From DASSUW01 sp963740605 (GTDB lineage: Bacteria > Actinomycetota > Thermoleophilia > Solirubrobacterales > Solirubrobacteraceae), in assembly GCA_963740605.1 (NCBI GenBank), contig CAVUFC010000018.1:62001-126000 (forward strand): 64,000 nt of DNA. The letters are read 5' to 3'. The notes under the pieces are model-generated. The model had not been told where the DNA came from. It ran no database searches and saw only the letters and a program-made list of their open reading frames with translations. Made by a program: the position numbers and the translations under genes. Positions 39,752 through 48,090 of the stretch are shown one piece after another (positions within the stretch are counted from its first letter, which is position 1; every line of letters begins with the position of its first letter).

Positions 39752-41852
39752 GGCCGAAGCGGACGTCGGGAAGGACGCGGTCCAGTGGCTTGGGCAGCCA
39801 CCAGGCCCAGCGACCGAGCACGCGCAGGAGCACGGGCACGAGCAGCAGGCGGACGAGCGCGGCGTCCAACAGCACGGCCACGCCGAGGATCACGCCCATC
39901 TCCTTCGGCGGAAGCGGCCCCGAGAGCGCGAAGGTGAAGAACACCGCGACCATCACCGCCGCGGCGGCGAAGATGACGCGGCCGGAGTGCGCGACGCCGC
40001 CGACCATCGCCTCCTTGGCGTCGCCGCTGCGGTCCCAGTGCTCCTTGGCGCTCGAGAGCAGGAACACGGTGTAGTCCATCGAGATCGCGAAGATCATCGC
40101 GAAGAAGAACACCGGTCCCCAGGCGTCGAGGAAGCCCTGTGACTCGAAGCCGAGCACGCCCGAGAGGTGGCCGTCCTGGAAGACCAGCCGGGCGACGCCG
40201 AAGGCCGCGCCGGTGGCCAGCAGGTTGGTCAGCACGCCGGCGGCCGCGATGATCGGGGCCTGCAGCGCGACGAGCAGGAGGAGGAACCCGAGCCCGAGGA
40301 CGACGCCGACGACGAGCGGCGTCTTGGCGGCGAGCAGGTTCTCGAGATCGTGGTTCTCGGCGACCGAGCCCCCGACCAGCGCACCGGCCGGCAGCGCCGA
40401 TCGCAGCCGGTCGACCGTTGCGCCCACCGCCTTGGACGACGGGTCCGCGTTCGGGACCGCCTGCACGAGCGCGGCATCGCCTTCGCCTGTGACGGGCGGC
40501 ATGACCCGGGCGATGCCCGGGTCCGCGCCGGCAACGGCGGCCACGCGCTGGGCGTCGCGCTGCGTCGTGACGATCTGCAGTGCTCCCGGCGCGCCGGTGC
40601 CGAACGCCTGCTGGACCTGTGCGTAGCCGACGCGCGAGCTGTCCGAGGTCGGGACGACCTTGATCGAGGGCATCCCGGTCTTGAGGCCAACGACCGGCAG
40701 GGCCAGCGCGAGGAGAACGATGACGGCGACGGCGCCGAAGACCAGCGGCCGCTCCCAAAGGCGCTCGCCCCACGCTGCGAAGCGTGGCGAGCGGTGCTCG
40801 CCCGAGTGCACCCACGGCAGCGAGAGCCCGTCCACGCGGCGCCCGAGCTTGCCCAGCACCGCCGGCAGGAGCGTCAGCGTGGCGGCGAGGATGAAGATGA
40901 CCGAGAGCATGATCCCCAGCGCCATCGACCGGAACGCCGGGCTCGGCACGAGCATCACGGCGGTCAGCGAGATGAGCACGGTCAGGCCACTGAACAGGAC
41001 GGCCTTGCCGGCCGTGTCCATCGTCTCGGCCACCGCATGCTCGACCGGCTCCTCGGAGCCGAAGAATGCGCCACGGAACCGGTAGACGATGAAGAGGGCG
41101 TAGTCGATGCCCAGGGCGAGCGCGAACATCAGCGCGAAGTTCATCGCCCAGATCGAGATGTCGAGCAGCTGCGTGCCGAGATACAACGAGCCGGCCGACG
41201 CCATCAGGCCGAGGATCGTAAGCATGAGCGGCAGGCCGGCCGCGACCAGCGAGCCGAAGGCGAGCACGAGGATGACCATCGTCACCGGCCAGCTGAAGAG
41301 CTCGGACTTCATCATCGCCGTGCGGTTGGCCTCGTTGAAGTCCGACCACATGCCGCTCGCGCCGGTCAGTGAGACCTGGACGCCGTTGCCCGGCAGACGC
41401 TGCAGTTCCGTCTTGACGTCGTCGGCCGCGCGCACCATGGTGTTTGCGTCGGCGGCCGCGCCGGCCTGGATGATGGCCGTATGGCCGTCGCGCGAGATCG
41501 AGCTGCCGGACCGGGGAGCCACCACCGACGTGACGCGAGGATCGGAAGTCAGCACGCGTTGCGCCGAGGCGATCGTGCGCTGGAAGGCCGGGTCCGAGAC
41601 CGTCTTGTCGCCGGAGTGCACGACGACCATCAGGGCGCTGGACGACAGCCCGGCGAAGTTCGCGTCGATGCTCTTGCGCGCGGCGACCGACTCCGAGCCG
41701 GTGGCCTCCCAGCCGGCGCCCGACAGCGCGGTCTCCACCCTGGGAGCGAAGACGCCGAGCACGACGGCGACGAGCAGCCAACCGATCGCGACCGTGCGGA
41801 AGTGGGTGGCGGTGTAGTGGCCGAGGCGGCCGATCGGTCCGTAGGCGCTCAT
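39744..41852 (-). CDS. MMPL-family RND exporter in the ArsR operon
   Basis: A 702-residue membrane protein with the MMPL double repeat: helix 1 (FRTVAIGWLLVAVVLGVFAP), an external domain, ALGIDYALFIVYRFRGAFFG in the first bundle, GHLSGVL-type loop, and FAISMDYTVFLLSSAKEHWD in the second. The Asp-Tyr pairs fit proton relay. ATGA overlap to the DUF2892 gene upstream fixes the start. Substrate unknown. Its place behind a redox-type ArsR repressor suggests export of a reactive sulfur species or a lipid affected by it (inference). Confidence 0.9.
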   Translation of the reverse strand: MSAYGPIGRLGHYTATHFRTVAIGWLLVAVVLGVFAPRVETALSGAGWEATGSESVAARKSIDANFAGLSSSALMVVVHSGDKTVSDPAFQRTIASAQRVLTSDPRVTSVVAPRSGSSISRDGHTAIIQAGAAADANTMVRAADDVKTELQRLPGNGVQVSLTGASGMWSDFNEANRTAMMKSELFSWPVTMVILVLAFGSLVAAGLPLMLTILGLMASAGSLYLGTQLLDISIWAMNFALMFALALGIDYALFIVYRFRGAFFGSEEPVEHAVAETMDTAGKAVLFSGLTVLISLTAVMLVPSPAFRSMALGIMLSVIFILAATLTLLPAVLGKLGRRVDGLSLPWVHSGEHRSPRFAAWGERLWERPLVFGAVAVIVLLALALPVVGLKTGMPSIKVVPTSDSSRVGYAQVQQAFGTGAPGALQIVTTQRDAQRVAAVAGADPGIARVMPPVTGEGDAALVQAVPNADPSSKAVGATVDRLRSALPAGALVGGSVAENHDLENLLAAKTPLVVGVVLGLGFLLLLVALQAPIIAAAGVLTNLLATGAAFGVARLVFQDGHLSGVLGFESQGFLDAWGPVFFFAMIFAISMDYTVFLLSSAKEHWDRSGDAKEAMVGGVAHSGRVIFAAAAVMVAVFFTFALSGPLPPKEMGVILGVAVLLDAALVRLLLVPVLLRVLGRWAWWLPKPLDRVLPDVRFGHA

Positions 41853-42115
41853 CGACGGCCCGCCTCTTCGGGCCCGTAGAGGGCCGAGCGCAGGCCGAAC
41901 ACGCGACCGATCACGAGCGACGCCGGGCAGGCGCCGGCGAGCACGTAAAGCCACTGGTTGGCGCCGGCGAATGCCGCGAGCAGGAGGAACCACGGGGAGA
42001 CGGTGGCGGCCAGCACCGCGCTGAGCAGGACGACGGTGCCGGCCAGCGCGAACAAGGCGCGCTCGAGCGGCCAGGCGCCCTCGCGGGCGCGGGGAGCGGA
42101 GGAGATCGTGGTCAT
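41849..42115 (-). CDS. DUF2892 (YgaP-like) membrane protein
   Basis: An 88-residue protein with two hydrophobic helices (about 20-38 and 40-62), the latter reading ANQWLYVLAGACPASLVIGRVFGL. This is the DUF2892 domain that in E. coli YgaP is fused to a rhodanese. It has ATGA overlaps with the ArsR gene upstream and the MMPL gene downstream. The Cys of GACPASL is the conserved cysteine of the family. Together with a rhodanese remnant in the same operon it reconstructs a split YgaP. Confidence 0.75.
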   Translation of the reverse strand: MTTISSAPRAREGAWPLERALFALAGTVVLLSAVLAATVSPWFLLLAAFAGANQWLYVLAGACPASLVIGRVFGLRSALYGPEEAGRR

Positions 42116-42468
42116 CCGGCCTGCGCTCCGGTGAGGATGGCGTCGAGCTCGGAGATCTGACGGCGCAGACCGCCGCAGACCTGGTCGCAGAGCTCGAACA
42201 CGCCGTCGTCGGCGATCGAGTACAGCGACGAGGTGCCCTGTTTGGTCCTGCTCACCATGCCTGCGGAAAGCAGGACGCCGAGGTGCTTGGAGACGTTCTG
42301 CTGCGAGGCGGCGACGGCCGCCTGCAACTCCTGGACCGTGGCGTCCCCGTCGCGCAGACGGTCGAGCAGCTTGATGCGCATCGGCTCGGACAGCACGCGA
42401 AAGCGGGCCGCGATCAGGTCCACGAGCGGATCCGGAAGCGGGTGGGGGACGGGGGTCGCGGGGTTCAT
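42112..42468 (-). CDS. ArsR-family repressor, two-cysteine redox/persulfide-sensor type
   Basis: A 118-residue winged-helix regulator. The ArsR fold is clear: RFRVLSEPMRIKLLDRLRDG, QELQAAVAASQQNVSKHLGV (recognition helix) and GMVSRTKQGTSSLYSIADD (wing). There are no CxC metal ligands of the ArsR/SmtB type. Cys94 and Cys98 (FELCDQVCGGL) lie in the last helix and could form a disulfide or polysulfide switch as in BigR/SqrR/YgaV. Start at ATG 42468; the ATG at 42504 would lie within the operator. ATGA overlap with DUF2892. Confidence 0.88.
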   Translation of the reverse strand: MNPATPVPHPLPDPLVDLIAARFRVLSEPMRIKLLDRLRDGDATVQELQAAVAASQQNVSKHLGVLLSAGMVSRTKQGTSSLYSIADDGVFELCDQVCGGLRRQISELDAILTGAQAG

Positions 42469-42483
42469 GGCCGAGCACGATAT

Positions 42484-42501
42484 CACAACTACATCGTTGT
42501 G
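42484..42501. promoter_or_regulatory. ArsR operator 1 (upstream of arsR operon)
   Basis: CACAAC-TACATC-GTTGTG, a perfect inverted repeat 16 bases upstream of the ArsR start. Core ACAAC-N6-GTTGT equals operator 2. TATACT at 42507-42512 on the plus strand is a candidate -10 box next to it. Confidence 0.7.
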
Positions 42502-42571
42502 CACTTTATACTACGGCAAAGTTGGGAAGCGACCGATCTGTCACTGAGCCGAGTTCCGTAGAAACCACTGT

Positions 42572-42587
42572 ACAACTGTCCAGTTGT
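42572..42587. promoter_or_regulatory. ArsR operator 2 (upstream of thioredoxin operon)
   Basis: ACAACTG-TC-CAGTTGT, a perfect inverted repeat with the same ACAAC-N6-GTTGT core and spacing as operator 1. TAGAGT (42595-42600) follows as a possible -10 box. It lies 128 bases before the thioredoxin start, so the leader is long or a second promoter exists. Confidence 0.7.
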
Positions 42588-42715
42588 TCTTCGGTAGAGT
42601 AGTAGCCAAGCCGCTCCCGCATCCGATCACCGACGAGCTGATGGTGCTCATCGCTCGTCGGCGAGCTGGCAGACCGGCCGTCCGCCGTGAACTCGTAACG
42701 CATGGAGTGATCCCA

Positions 42716-43060
42716 ATGGATGTGACCACCGAGACCTTCCACCGCGACGTGATCGCGCGCTCGCGCGACCTGCCTGTCGTCGTCGACTTCTGGGCCGCCT
42801 GGTGCGGGCCGTGCCGAATGGTCGGCCCGGCGCTCGAGGCCGAAGCCGGCAAGCGCGCCGGTCTGCTCGAGCTCGTCAAGCTCGACGTCGACGCCGAGCA
42901 GGAGATCGCGGCCCGCTACGGGATCCGCAGCATCCCGACCGTGGCGGTCTTCCGCGACGGGCAGCCCGTGACCGGCTTCATCGGCGCGCTGCCCGCCAAG
43001 GCGATCAGCGCTTTCTTCGACGAGCGCGTGCTCGGCGAAACGTCAGAGAAGGCGGCGTGA
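42716..43060 (+). CDS. Thioredoxin
   Basis: A 114-residue thioredoxin. ATG 42716 is preceded by GGAG; the active site is WCGPC (Cys30, Cys33) after VVVDFWAAW, and the cis-proline loop SIPTVAVF is present. It reduces disulfides using thioredoxin reductase (not in this window). First gene of the operon with OsmC and the aminotransferase-fold enzyme; the ArsR operator upstream puts it under redox/sulfur control. Slightly longer N-terminus than E. coli Trx; otherwise normal. Confidence 0.93.
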   Translation: MDVTTETFHRDVIARSRDLPVVVDFWAAWCGPCRMVGPALEAEAGKRAGLLELVKLDVDAEQEIAARYGIRSIPTVAVFRDGQPVTGFIGALPAKAISAFFDERVLGETSEKAA

Positions 43061-43064
43061 GGAC

Positions 43065-43526
43065 ATGCCGTCGAAGGTTCGCCCGAAGGAGTTCCCGTTC
43101 CCGGTCGACGTGACGTGGGAGCAGGGACGGCGGACGACCGCCCGCGTCGACGGCAAGGCTCCGCTCGCCATCGCCACGCCGCCTGAATTCCGCGGCGACG
43201 ATCCCGACGTCTGGAGCCCCGAGGACGCGTTCGTCGCGGCCGCCGGCTCATGCCTCGCCGTCACGATCGCCGCGCTGGCCGAGCGTCAGCAGCTGCCGCT
43301 GCACGACCTGTCCGTCACGGCGGTCGGTGTCGTCGGGCGTCGCCCGGACGGCCGGTTCGGGTTCGTGCGCATCGAGCAGACCGTTCGGCTCGAGACCGAC
43401 CCCGGTCACGCGGCCGCAGCGCCCGTGCTTGTCGCGGACGCGCACGACGGTTGTCTGGTCACCGCCTCGCTCGACGTGCCCGTCGACACGAGAATCGAGT
43501 TACGCCGGCGGCAGCTGATGGGGTGA
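43065..43526 (+). CDS. OsmC/Ohr-family thiol peroxidase
   Basis: A 153-residue protein with the two catalytic cysteines of the family: Cys63 in AAAGSCLAVTIAALAE and Cys130 in AHDGCLVTASL, plus the N-terminal strand VDVTWEQGRRTTARV. OsmC/Ohr proteins reduce organic hydroperoxides with lipoyl or thioredoxin-like thiols, and some act on persulfides. It starts four bases after the thioredoxin stop, so the two are co-expressed, and thioredoxin could be its reductant. The leading region FRGDDPDVWSPEDAFVAA fits the OsmC subgroup. Confidence 0.88.
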   Translation: MPSKVRPKEFPFPVDVTWEQGRRTTARVDGKAPLAIATPPEFRGDDPDVWSPEDAFVAAAGSCLAVTIAALAERQQLPLHDLSVTAVGVVGRRPDGRFGFVRIEQTVRLETDPGHAAAAPVLVADAHDGCLVTASLDVPVDTRIELRRRQLMG

Positions 43527-43528
43527 CC

Positions 43529-44995
43529 ATGACCGCGGCCGAAGGTGCCCTGACCGCCGATGCGCTCGCCGGTGCGGCGCACGCGGAGTTTCGCGATGCC
43601 CATCCCGCATACGCCGACACCGCCGTGCTCGACAAGCTTCGCGCTACCGATTACGCCCGCCTCGACGAATGTGGCCACGTGTACCTCGACTACACCGGGG
43701 GCGGGCTGTTCGCCGCCTCGCAGCTGCATGAGCACGTCCGGCTGCTCGAGAGCACCGTGCTCGGCAACCCGCACTCGGTCAACCCGACGTCCGCGGCGAG
43801 CACCGAGTTTGCCGAGCGCGCCCGCGCTTCCGTGCTCGAGTTCTTCAACGCCTCGCCTGACGAGTACGTCGCGATCTTCACGCCGAACGCCACCGGGGCC
43901 CTGCGCCTGGTGGGTGAGGCGTATCCGTTCCATCCCGGCGATCGCTTCCTGCTGACCTTCGACAACCACAACTCGGTCAATGGGATCCGCGAGTTCGCAC
44001 GTGCCCGCGGCGCGGAGACGACGTATCTGCCCAGCGTGGCGCCCGATCTGCGCGTCGACGAGAGCCTGTTCCCTCGCTACCTGACCGACACCTCCGGCGA
44101 TCACCACAACCTGTTCGCCTATCCCGCGCAGTCGAACTTCTCCGGCGTGCAGCATCCGCTCGAGTGGATCGAGCAGGCGCACGCCCACGGCTGGGACGTG
44201 CTGCTGGACGCGGCGGCGCACGTGCCGACAAACAGGCTCGACCTGCGCCGCTGGCATCCCGACTTCGTCGCGCTCTCCTTCTACAAGATGTTCGGCTGGC
44301 CGACCGGAGTCGGTTGTCTGATCGCGCGCCGGGATGCGCTCGCCAAGCTTGAACGCCCGTGGTTCTCCGGCGGGACGATCGTGGCGGCGTTCGTGCAGCG
44401 GCTGTACTACCAATTCGCTCCAGGAGCCGCACACTTCGAAGACGGCACGCTCAACTATCTGAACCTGCCGGCGGTGGAGATCGGTCTGCGCTTCCTCGAC
44501 CGGATCGGCATGCAGACAATCCACGCGCGCGTCGGCGTGCTCGGCGCCTGGTTGCTGGACGCCCTCGTGGCGCTCAAGCACACGGACGGTTCACCGGCGG
44601 CCACGGTGTACGGGCCGCGATCGTGGGAGCAGCGCGGCGCCACGATCGCATTCAACTTCCTCCATCCCGACGGTCGTGTCGTCGACGAGCGGTACGTCGA
44701 TCGAACGGCCGGCCGGCACAACATCTCGCTTCGCACGGGCTGCTTCTGCAACCCCGGCGCCGGCGAGATCGCCTTCACCATCTCACGCGAGACGCTGCTT
44801 GGAGGTGAGTTCGGCGACGGCATGAGCCTCGAGGACTACACGAGTGCGATCGGCCTCCCTTCCGGTGGGGCGATCCGGGCGTCCCTCGGACTGGCGTCCA
44901 ACTTCGAGGACGTCCGTCGCTTCACGGACTTCGCCTTGGAGTTCGTCGACCTCGAAGGCACTCCTGACGACCTTCCCGAGCGCGTCGCCTGCTGA
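43529..44995 (+). CDS. Aminotransferase class V, cysteine-desulfurase / molybdenum-cofactor-sulfurase-like
   Basis: A 488-residue PLP enzyme. Fold markers: VYLDYTGGGLFAASQ at the N-terminus, IFTPNATGALRLV, PLP-binding Asp227 in VLLDAAAHVPT, Lys253 in LSFYKMFGWPTGVGCLI, and GTLNYLNLPAVEIGL. The loop LRTGCFCNPGAGE has Cys405 and Cys407, in the position of the persulfide-forming Cys of SufS or MoCo sulfurase. The long C-terminus and the YTGGG motif are closest to the molybdenum-cofactor sulfurase type. It could supply sulfane sulfur in the ArsR regulon (inference). Confidence 0.85.
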   Translation: MTAAEGALTADALAGAAHAEFRDAHPAYADTAVLDKLRATDYARLDECGHVYLDYTGGGLFAASQLHEHVRLLESTVLGNPHSVNPTSAASTEFAERARASVLEFFNASPDEYVAIFTPNATGALRLVGEAYPFHPGDRFLLTFDNHNSVNGIREFARARGAETTYLPSVAPDLRVDESLFPRYLTDTSGDHHNLFAYPAQSNFSGVQHPLEWIEQAHAHGWDVLLDAAAHVPTNRLDLRRWHPDFVALSFYKMFGWPTGVGCLIARRDALAKLERPWFSGGTIVAAFVQRLYYQFAPGAAHFEDGTLNYLNLPAVEIGLRFLDRIGMQTIHARVGVLGAWLLDALVALKHTDGSPAATVYGPRSWEQRGATIAFNFLHPDGRVVDERYVDRTAGRHNISLRTGCFCNPGAGEIAFTISRETLLGGEFGDGMSLEDYTSAIGLPSGGAIRASLGLASNFEDVRRFTDFALEFVDLEGTPDDLPERVAC

Positions 44996-45049
44996 CCGAG
45001 GTCTCGGGCGCGCCGATCGGAGAGCTCTACCGCTTCAACCCCCCCGCGG

Positions 45050-46438
45050 TCAGCGCGCTTCGGCTGTGGCGATCGGCTGTCCCAGCACGATGCCATGGGG
45101 CGTGATCGTGAACTCGCGGATCTGCGGTTGGTGGTGGCTCGCGCGCGTCTTGAGGACCGTGAGGGCGCGTCGGACGGTCGCGGCGTCGCGCACGTACTGA
45201 AGGAGCACGACGTTGTCGGAGAGGTGGGAGACGCCGAACTCCGAGAGGCGAGTCGTGTGGAAAAGGTCGGGCAGCTCCGAGGTCATGAAGAGGCTGACGC
45301 CCCGCCGCGACAACCGCTGGCTGAGCGAGTAGGTGTACTCGCGGAAGCGGACCGGGTCGGGTGCGGCGAACTGCAGGTCGGAAAGGCTGTCGATCAGCAC
45401 GCGCCGGGCGCCGACGCGCTCTACGGTGTCGAGGAGGTCGTAAACCCACTCGTCGATGTAGACGTCGACCGGCGAGCGGTACATGAGCTCGACGGCGGGC
45501 TCTTCGAGCCCCCACCCGAAGCCGCCGAGGATCCGCTCGAGCTGGACGGGGTTCTCCTGCAGCGTGGCGATGATCCCGGTGTCTCCGGCGCGTGCGCCGT
45601 TGTAGATGAAGTGCAGGCCCATGAGCGTCTTGCCCGAGCCCGATGGGCCGGCGCAGAGGGTCGAGGCGCCAGGCCAGTAGCCGTCCGCCAGCAGCTCGTC
45701 GAGCGCGGCGATGCCCGAGGAGATCCGGACGCCGCTGAGGACGTACTCGTCGATCTCCCCGGGATCGGCGAGCCGTGGGAAGACCGTGAGCCCGCCCGAG
45801 GTGATGCGGTAGGCGTGCGCGCCCGAAGACGACCCGCTCCCGCGCAGCTTGAGGACGCGGAGCGTCCGGCTCTCGCGGTCCCCGATCCGGGAGGTGGAGA
45901 GCGCGATGACCGAGTCGGCGACGGCGAACTCGGGCGCGTCGGCGATGGCGTCGGCGGCGTACTCGCCGATCCAGAAAGTGTCCGCGGGGAAAGCGCTGAG
46001 GCGGCCGGCGAGCTCGTGCAAGAAGCCGCGGAATCCGGTGGCCTCGGCGTACGCCGAGAGCGCCTTGAAGCTGTCGATGACGATGATGCCGGGCCTGCGC
46101 TCACGGAGCAGTTCGCTGATGCGCTCGGAGACGGCGTCGAGGCCGCCATCGTTGAGGATGGAGCCGAGATCCTCATAGAAGACCGCGTTGCCGACGGCGT
46201 CCGTGGAGAAGAAGTCAAGGGTCTGCCCGTACCGGATGATCTTCTCGAGCGGCTCGGAAACGGTGGACAGGTACAGCGCCGGGCGTTCAGGCGTCGCGTT
46301 CGCGAACACGTACTGCTGCGCGAGGATGGTCTTGCCAGAGCCCGGCAGCCCGATGACGATGTTGATGCCGTTCGTCGGCAGACCGCCCCCCATCACGGCA
46401 TCCAGGCGTGGATTCCCGCTCGACAGCCGCTCGCTCAT
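45050..46438 (-). CDS. KaiC-like double RecA ATPase
   Basis: A 462-residue protein with two RecA-type domains. Domain 1 has Walker A GLPGSGKT (30-37) and IIVIDSFKAL (Walker B); domain 2 has Walker A GPSGSGKT (264-271) and RVLIDSLSDLQF. Both have the KaiC pattern of a glycine-rich loop and aromatic residues (GGGLPTNG). The Ser/Thr pair phosphorylated in cyanobacterial KaiC is not evident, and no KaiA or KaiB is near, so clock function is unlikely. It is the coupled partner of the MerR-receiver protein (ATGA) and may transmit an energy signal to transcription. Confidence 0.88.
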   Translation of the reverse strand: MSERLSSGNPRLDAVMGGGLPTNGINIVIGLPGSGKTILAQQYVFANATPERPALYLSTVSEPLEKIIRYGQTLDFFSTDAVGNAVFYEDLGSILNDGGLDAVSERISELLRERRPGIIVIDSFKALSAYAEATGFRGFLHELAGRLSAFPADTFWIGEYAADAIADAPEFAVADSVIALSTSRIGDRESRTLRVLKLRGSGSSSGAHAYRITSGGLTVFPRLADPGEIDEYVLSGVRISSGIAALDELLADGYWPGASTLCAGPSGSGKTLMGLHFIYNGARAGDTGIIATLQENPVQLERILGGFGWGLEEPAVELMYRSPVDVYIDEWVYDLLDTVERVGARRVLIDSLSDLQFAAPDPVRFREYTYSLSQRLSRRGVSLFMTSELPDLFHTTRLSEFGVSHLSDNVVLLQYVRDAATVRRALTVLKTRASHHQPQIREFTITPHGIVLGQPIATAEAR

Positions 46439-47121
46439 CGGCCTCCCTCCGGCCCCTTGTGCAGGAAGGCGCTGCGCCCCAGCAGATCCTTGACGGTCGA
46501 GACGAAACGGAGCGGGTCGAGCGGCTTCTCGAGGAACGCATCCGCGCCGGCCGCCATGGCGTCGTCCTGCGCCTGCAGTGCGGAGATGGCCAGGCAGGAG
46601 GCCACGCCCTGCGCCTTGAGCCGCCGGCAAAGCTCGGCACCGGTCCCGCCGGAGATCATGACCTCGATGACTGCGAGGTCGGGCCGGTGCTCCGCGGAGG
46701 TGCGCTCGGCCTCGGTCGCGTCGAGGGCGAGGACGACTTCGTAGCCCTCGGTGCGAAGGAAGAACTCGGCGAACTCGGCGGCGTACGGGTCCCGCTCGGC
46801 CAGCAGGATCAGGACCCGGGGTCCCTCGGTCTGCTCGTCGCGGCCCAGCGGATGACCCGCGGCGATGGTGTCGGAGAGCAGGCGGTGGGCCTCCGCCGGT
46901 TGCAGGCCTGCGTCGAGCTCGCGTTTGACGAACCGGAGCTGCTCGACCTGCCGGCGCGCGTAGAGCCGGTGGCCGCCCTGGCTGCGCTCGGGGGCGATGA
47001 GTCCGTAGCGCTGCTCCCAGTTGCGGATGGTCGCGGCCGGGATGTCGACCATGCGCTCGACGGCGCCGATGCTGTAGATGGGCTGATCATCGGGCGTCAA
47101 CGCGCCGACAGCATAGTTCAT
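46435..47121 (-). CDS. MerR-type helix-turn-helix fused to a receiver-like domain
   Basis: A 228-residue protein. The N-terminal MerR domain (about 13-75) reads YSIGAVERMVDIPAATIRNW, EQRYGLIAPERSQGGHRLY. A short helix links it to a CheY-like domain (about 100-220): VLILLAERDPYAAEFAEFFL, LAVIEVMISGGTGAEL, then DAFLEKPLDPLRFVSTVKDLL. The phospho-acceptor position is Glu or lies in VIEVM rather than Asp (LAVIEVMISG), and Lys is present, so it may be a pseudo-receiver. No sensor kinase is near. ATGA overlap with KaiC; divergent from the sigma gene. Confidence 0.82.
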   Translation of the reverse strand: MNYAVGALTPDDQPIYSIGAVERMVDIPAATIRNWEQRYGLIAPERSQGGHRLYARRQVEQLRFVKRELDAGLQPAEAHRLLSDTIAAGHPLGRDEQTEGPRVLILLAERDPYAAEFAEFFLRTEGYEVVLALDATEAERTSAEHRPDLAVIEVMISGGTGAELCRRLKAQGVASCLAISALQAQDDAMAAGADAFLEKPLDPLRFVSTVKDLLGRSAFLHKGPEGGR

Positions 47122-47149
47122 CAGCCAGGGGACAAAATGACTGCGTTAC

Positions 47150-47187
47150 GAGCATTTTGAGTTAGTTAGCTCATCAAATTTATGCTC
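47150..47187. repeat. AT-rich inverted repeat in the divergent promoter
   Basis: GAGCAT and TTTGA (47150-47160) are matched by TCAAA and ATGCTC (47174-47187). The centre TTAGTTA is AT-rich, unlike the surrounding 70% GC DNA. This may be the promoter or operator for the MerR gene. Confidence 0.45.
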
Positions 47188-47212
47188 AAGATCTCGTCAT
47201 GACGAGCTTTTG
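47187..47212. promoter_or_regulatory. Long palindromic operator candidate next to the sigma-factor promoter
   Basis: CAA-N3-CTCGTCATGACGAG-N3-TTG: a perfect 14-base palindrome with matching CAA/TTG flanks. It ends two bases before GGGTAT (47214-47219), a SigB-type -10 box nine bases from the sigma start. A dimer here would control the sigma gene and perhaps the MerR gene. Confidence 0.55.
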
Positions 47213-47228
47213 CGGGTATCTTCTGGCA

Positions 47229-48002
47229 ATGGTCGCCCCCTACGAACAGCAAGCCGGGCGCGCACTCGAGGAGCGACAGCTGTTCGCGCGCTACCAGGGA
47301 TCCGGAGATCGGGACGCGCACGAGGCGCTCGTGCAGCGGTTCCTGCCGCTCGCACGCAGCCTCGCGCGCCGCTACGAACGCAGCAGCGAGCCGCTCGAGG
47401 ACCTCGTGCAGGTGGCATCGCTCGGTCTGCTCAAGGCGATCGAGCGCTTCGACCCCGCCCGCGCAGTCGCGTTCTCGTCGTTCGCGGTGCCGACCATCGT
47501 GGGAGAGCTCAAGCGCCACTTCCGCGACAAGGGCTGGTGGCTGCGGGTGCCGCGGGATCTGCAGGAGCTGGCGGTCCGGGCGGAGCGCGTGGCCGACGAG
47601 CTCGCCCCCGAGCTGGGGCGCGCACCGACGGCGGCCGAGATCGCGCAACAGATCGGGGTCAGCGTCGAGCAGGTGCTCGACGCCCGCGACGCCATCGGCG
47701 CGCGCCGGCCGATATCGCTCGACCCGCCGCGCGCAGATGCCGAGGACGACTCGCGCGCGATCGACGCGTTTGGCGTCGAGGAGCGCGGCTACGACCTGGC
47801 GGAGCAGAAGGCCACACTCGAACGACTGATGACCGTGCTCGACGACCGTGAGCGGGAGCTCGTCCGGCTGCGGTTCGCCGAGGACCTCACGCAGTCGGAG
47901 ATCGGTGCCCGCGTCGGGGTCTCGCAGATGCATGTGTCGCGCATGATCCGCCAGATCGTCGACCGGCTGCGCGAGGCCGCGGAGCACGAGACGGCGGCGT
48001 AG
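47229..48002 (+). CDS. SigB/SigF-type RNA polymerase sigma factor
   Basis: A 257-residue sigma-70-family protein. ATG 47229 is used; the earlier ATG at 47199 lies inside the palindrome. Region 2: LVQRFLPLARSLARRYERSS, DLVQVASLGLLKAIERFDP, FSSFAVPTIVGELKRHFRD(K). Region 3: PRDLQELAVRAERVADELAP, GRAPTAAEIAQQIGVSVEQV. Region 4: LDDRERELVRLRFAEDLTQS and IGARVGVSQMHVSRMIRQIV. A stress/sporulation-type sigma of the SigB/F group. GGGTAT suggests recognition by a SigB-like holoenzyme, possibly itself. Confidence 0.92.
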   Translation: MVAPYEQQAGRALEERQLFARYQGSGDRDAHEALVQRFLPLARSLARRYERSSEPLEDLVQVASLGLLKAIERFDPARAVAFSSFAVPTIVGELKRHFRDKGWWLRVPRDLQELAVRAERVADELAPELGRAPTAAEIAQQIGVSVEQVLDARDAIGARRPISLDPPRADAEDDSRAIDAFGVEERGYDLAEQKATLERLMTVLDDRERELVRLRFAEDLTQSEIGARVGVSQMHVSRMIRQIVDRLREAAEHETAA

Positions 48003-48090
48003 CGGGCCCGCGCAGGACCGCAGTCGCAGCAGCGCGTCGCGCACGCTCGAGACGAGACAAAAACGCCAGGGGTCGCCGTCCGCGGAGCGA

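Noticed and set aside
39538..41781. 747-codon open frame on the minus strand overlapping the MMPL gene
   Set aside because: Same strand, other frame, mostly Arg/Ala/Gly/Pro; the MMPL frame carries all family motifs.
45050..46438. Circadian clock function for the KaiC-like protein
   Set aside because: No KaiA or KaiB nearby and no evident Ser/Thr phospho-site pair; KaiC-like ATPases are common in non-clock roles.
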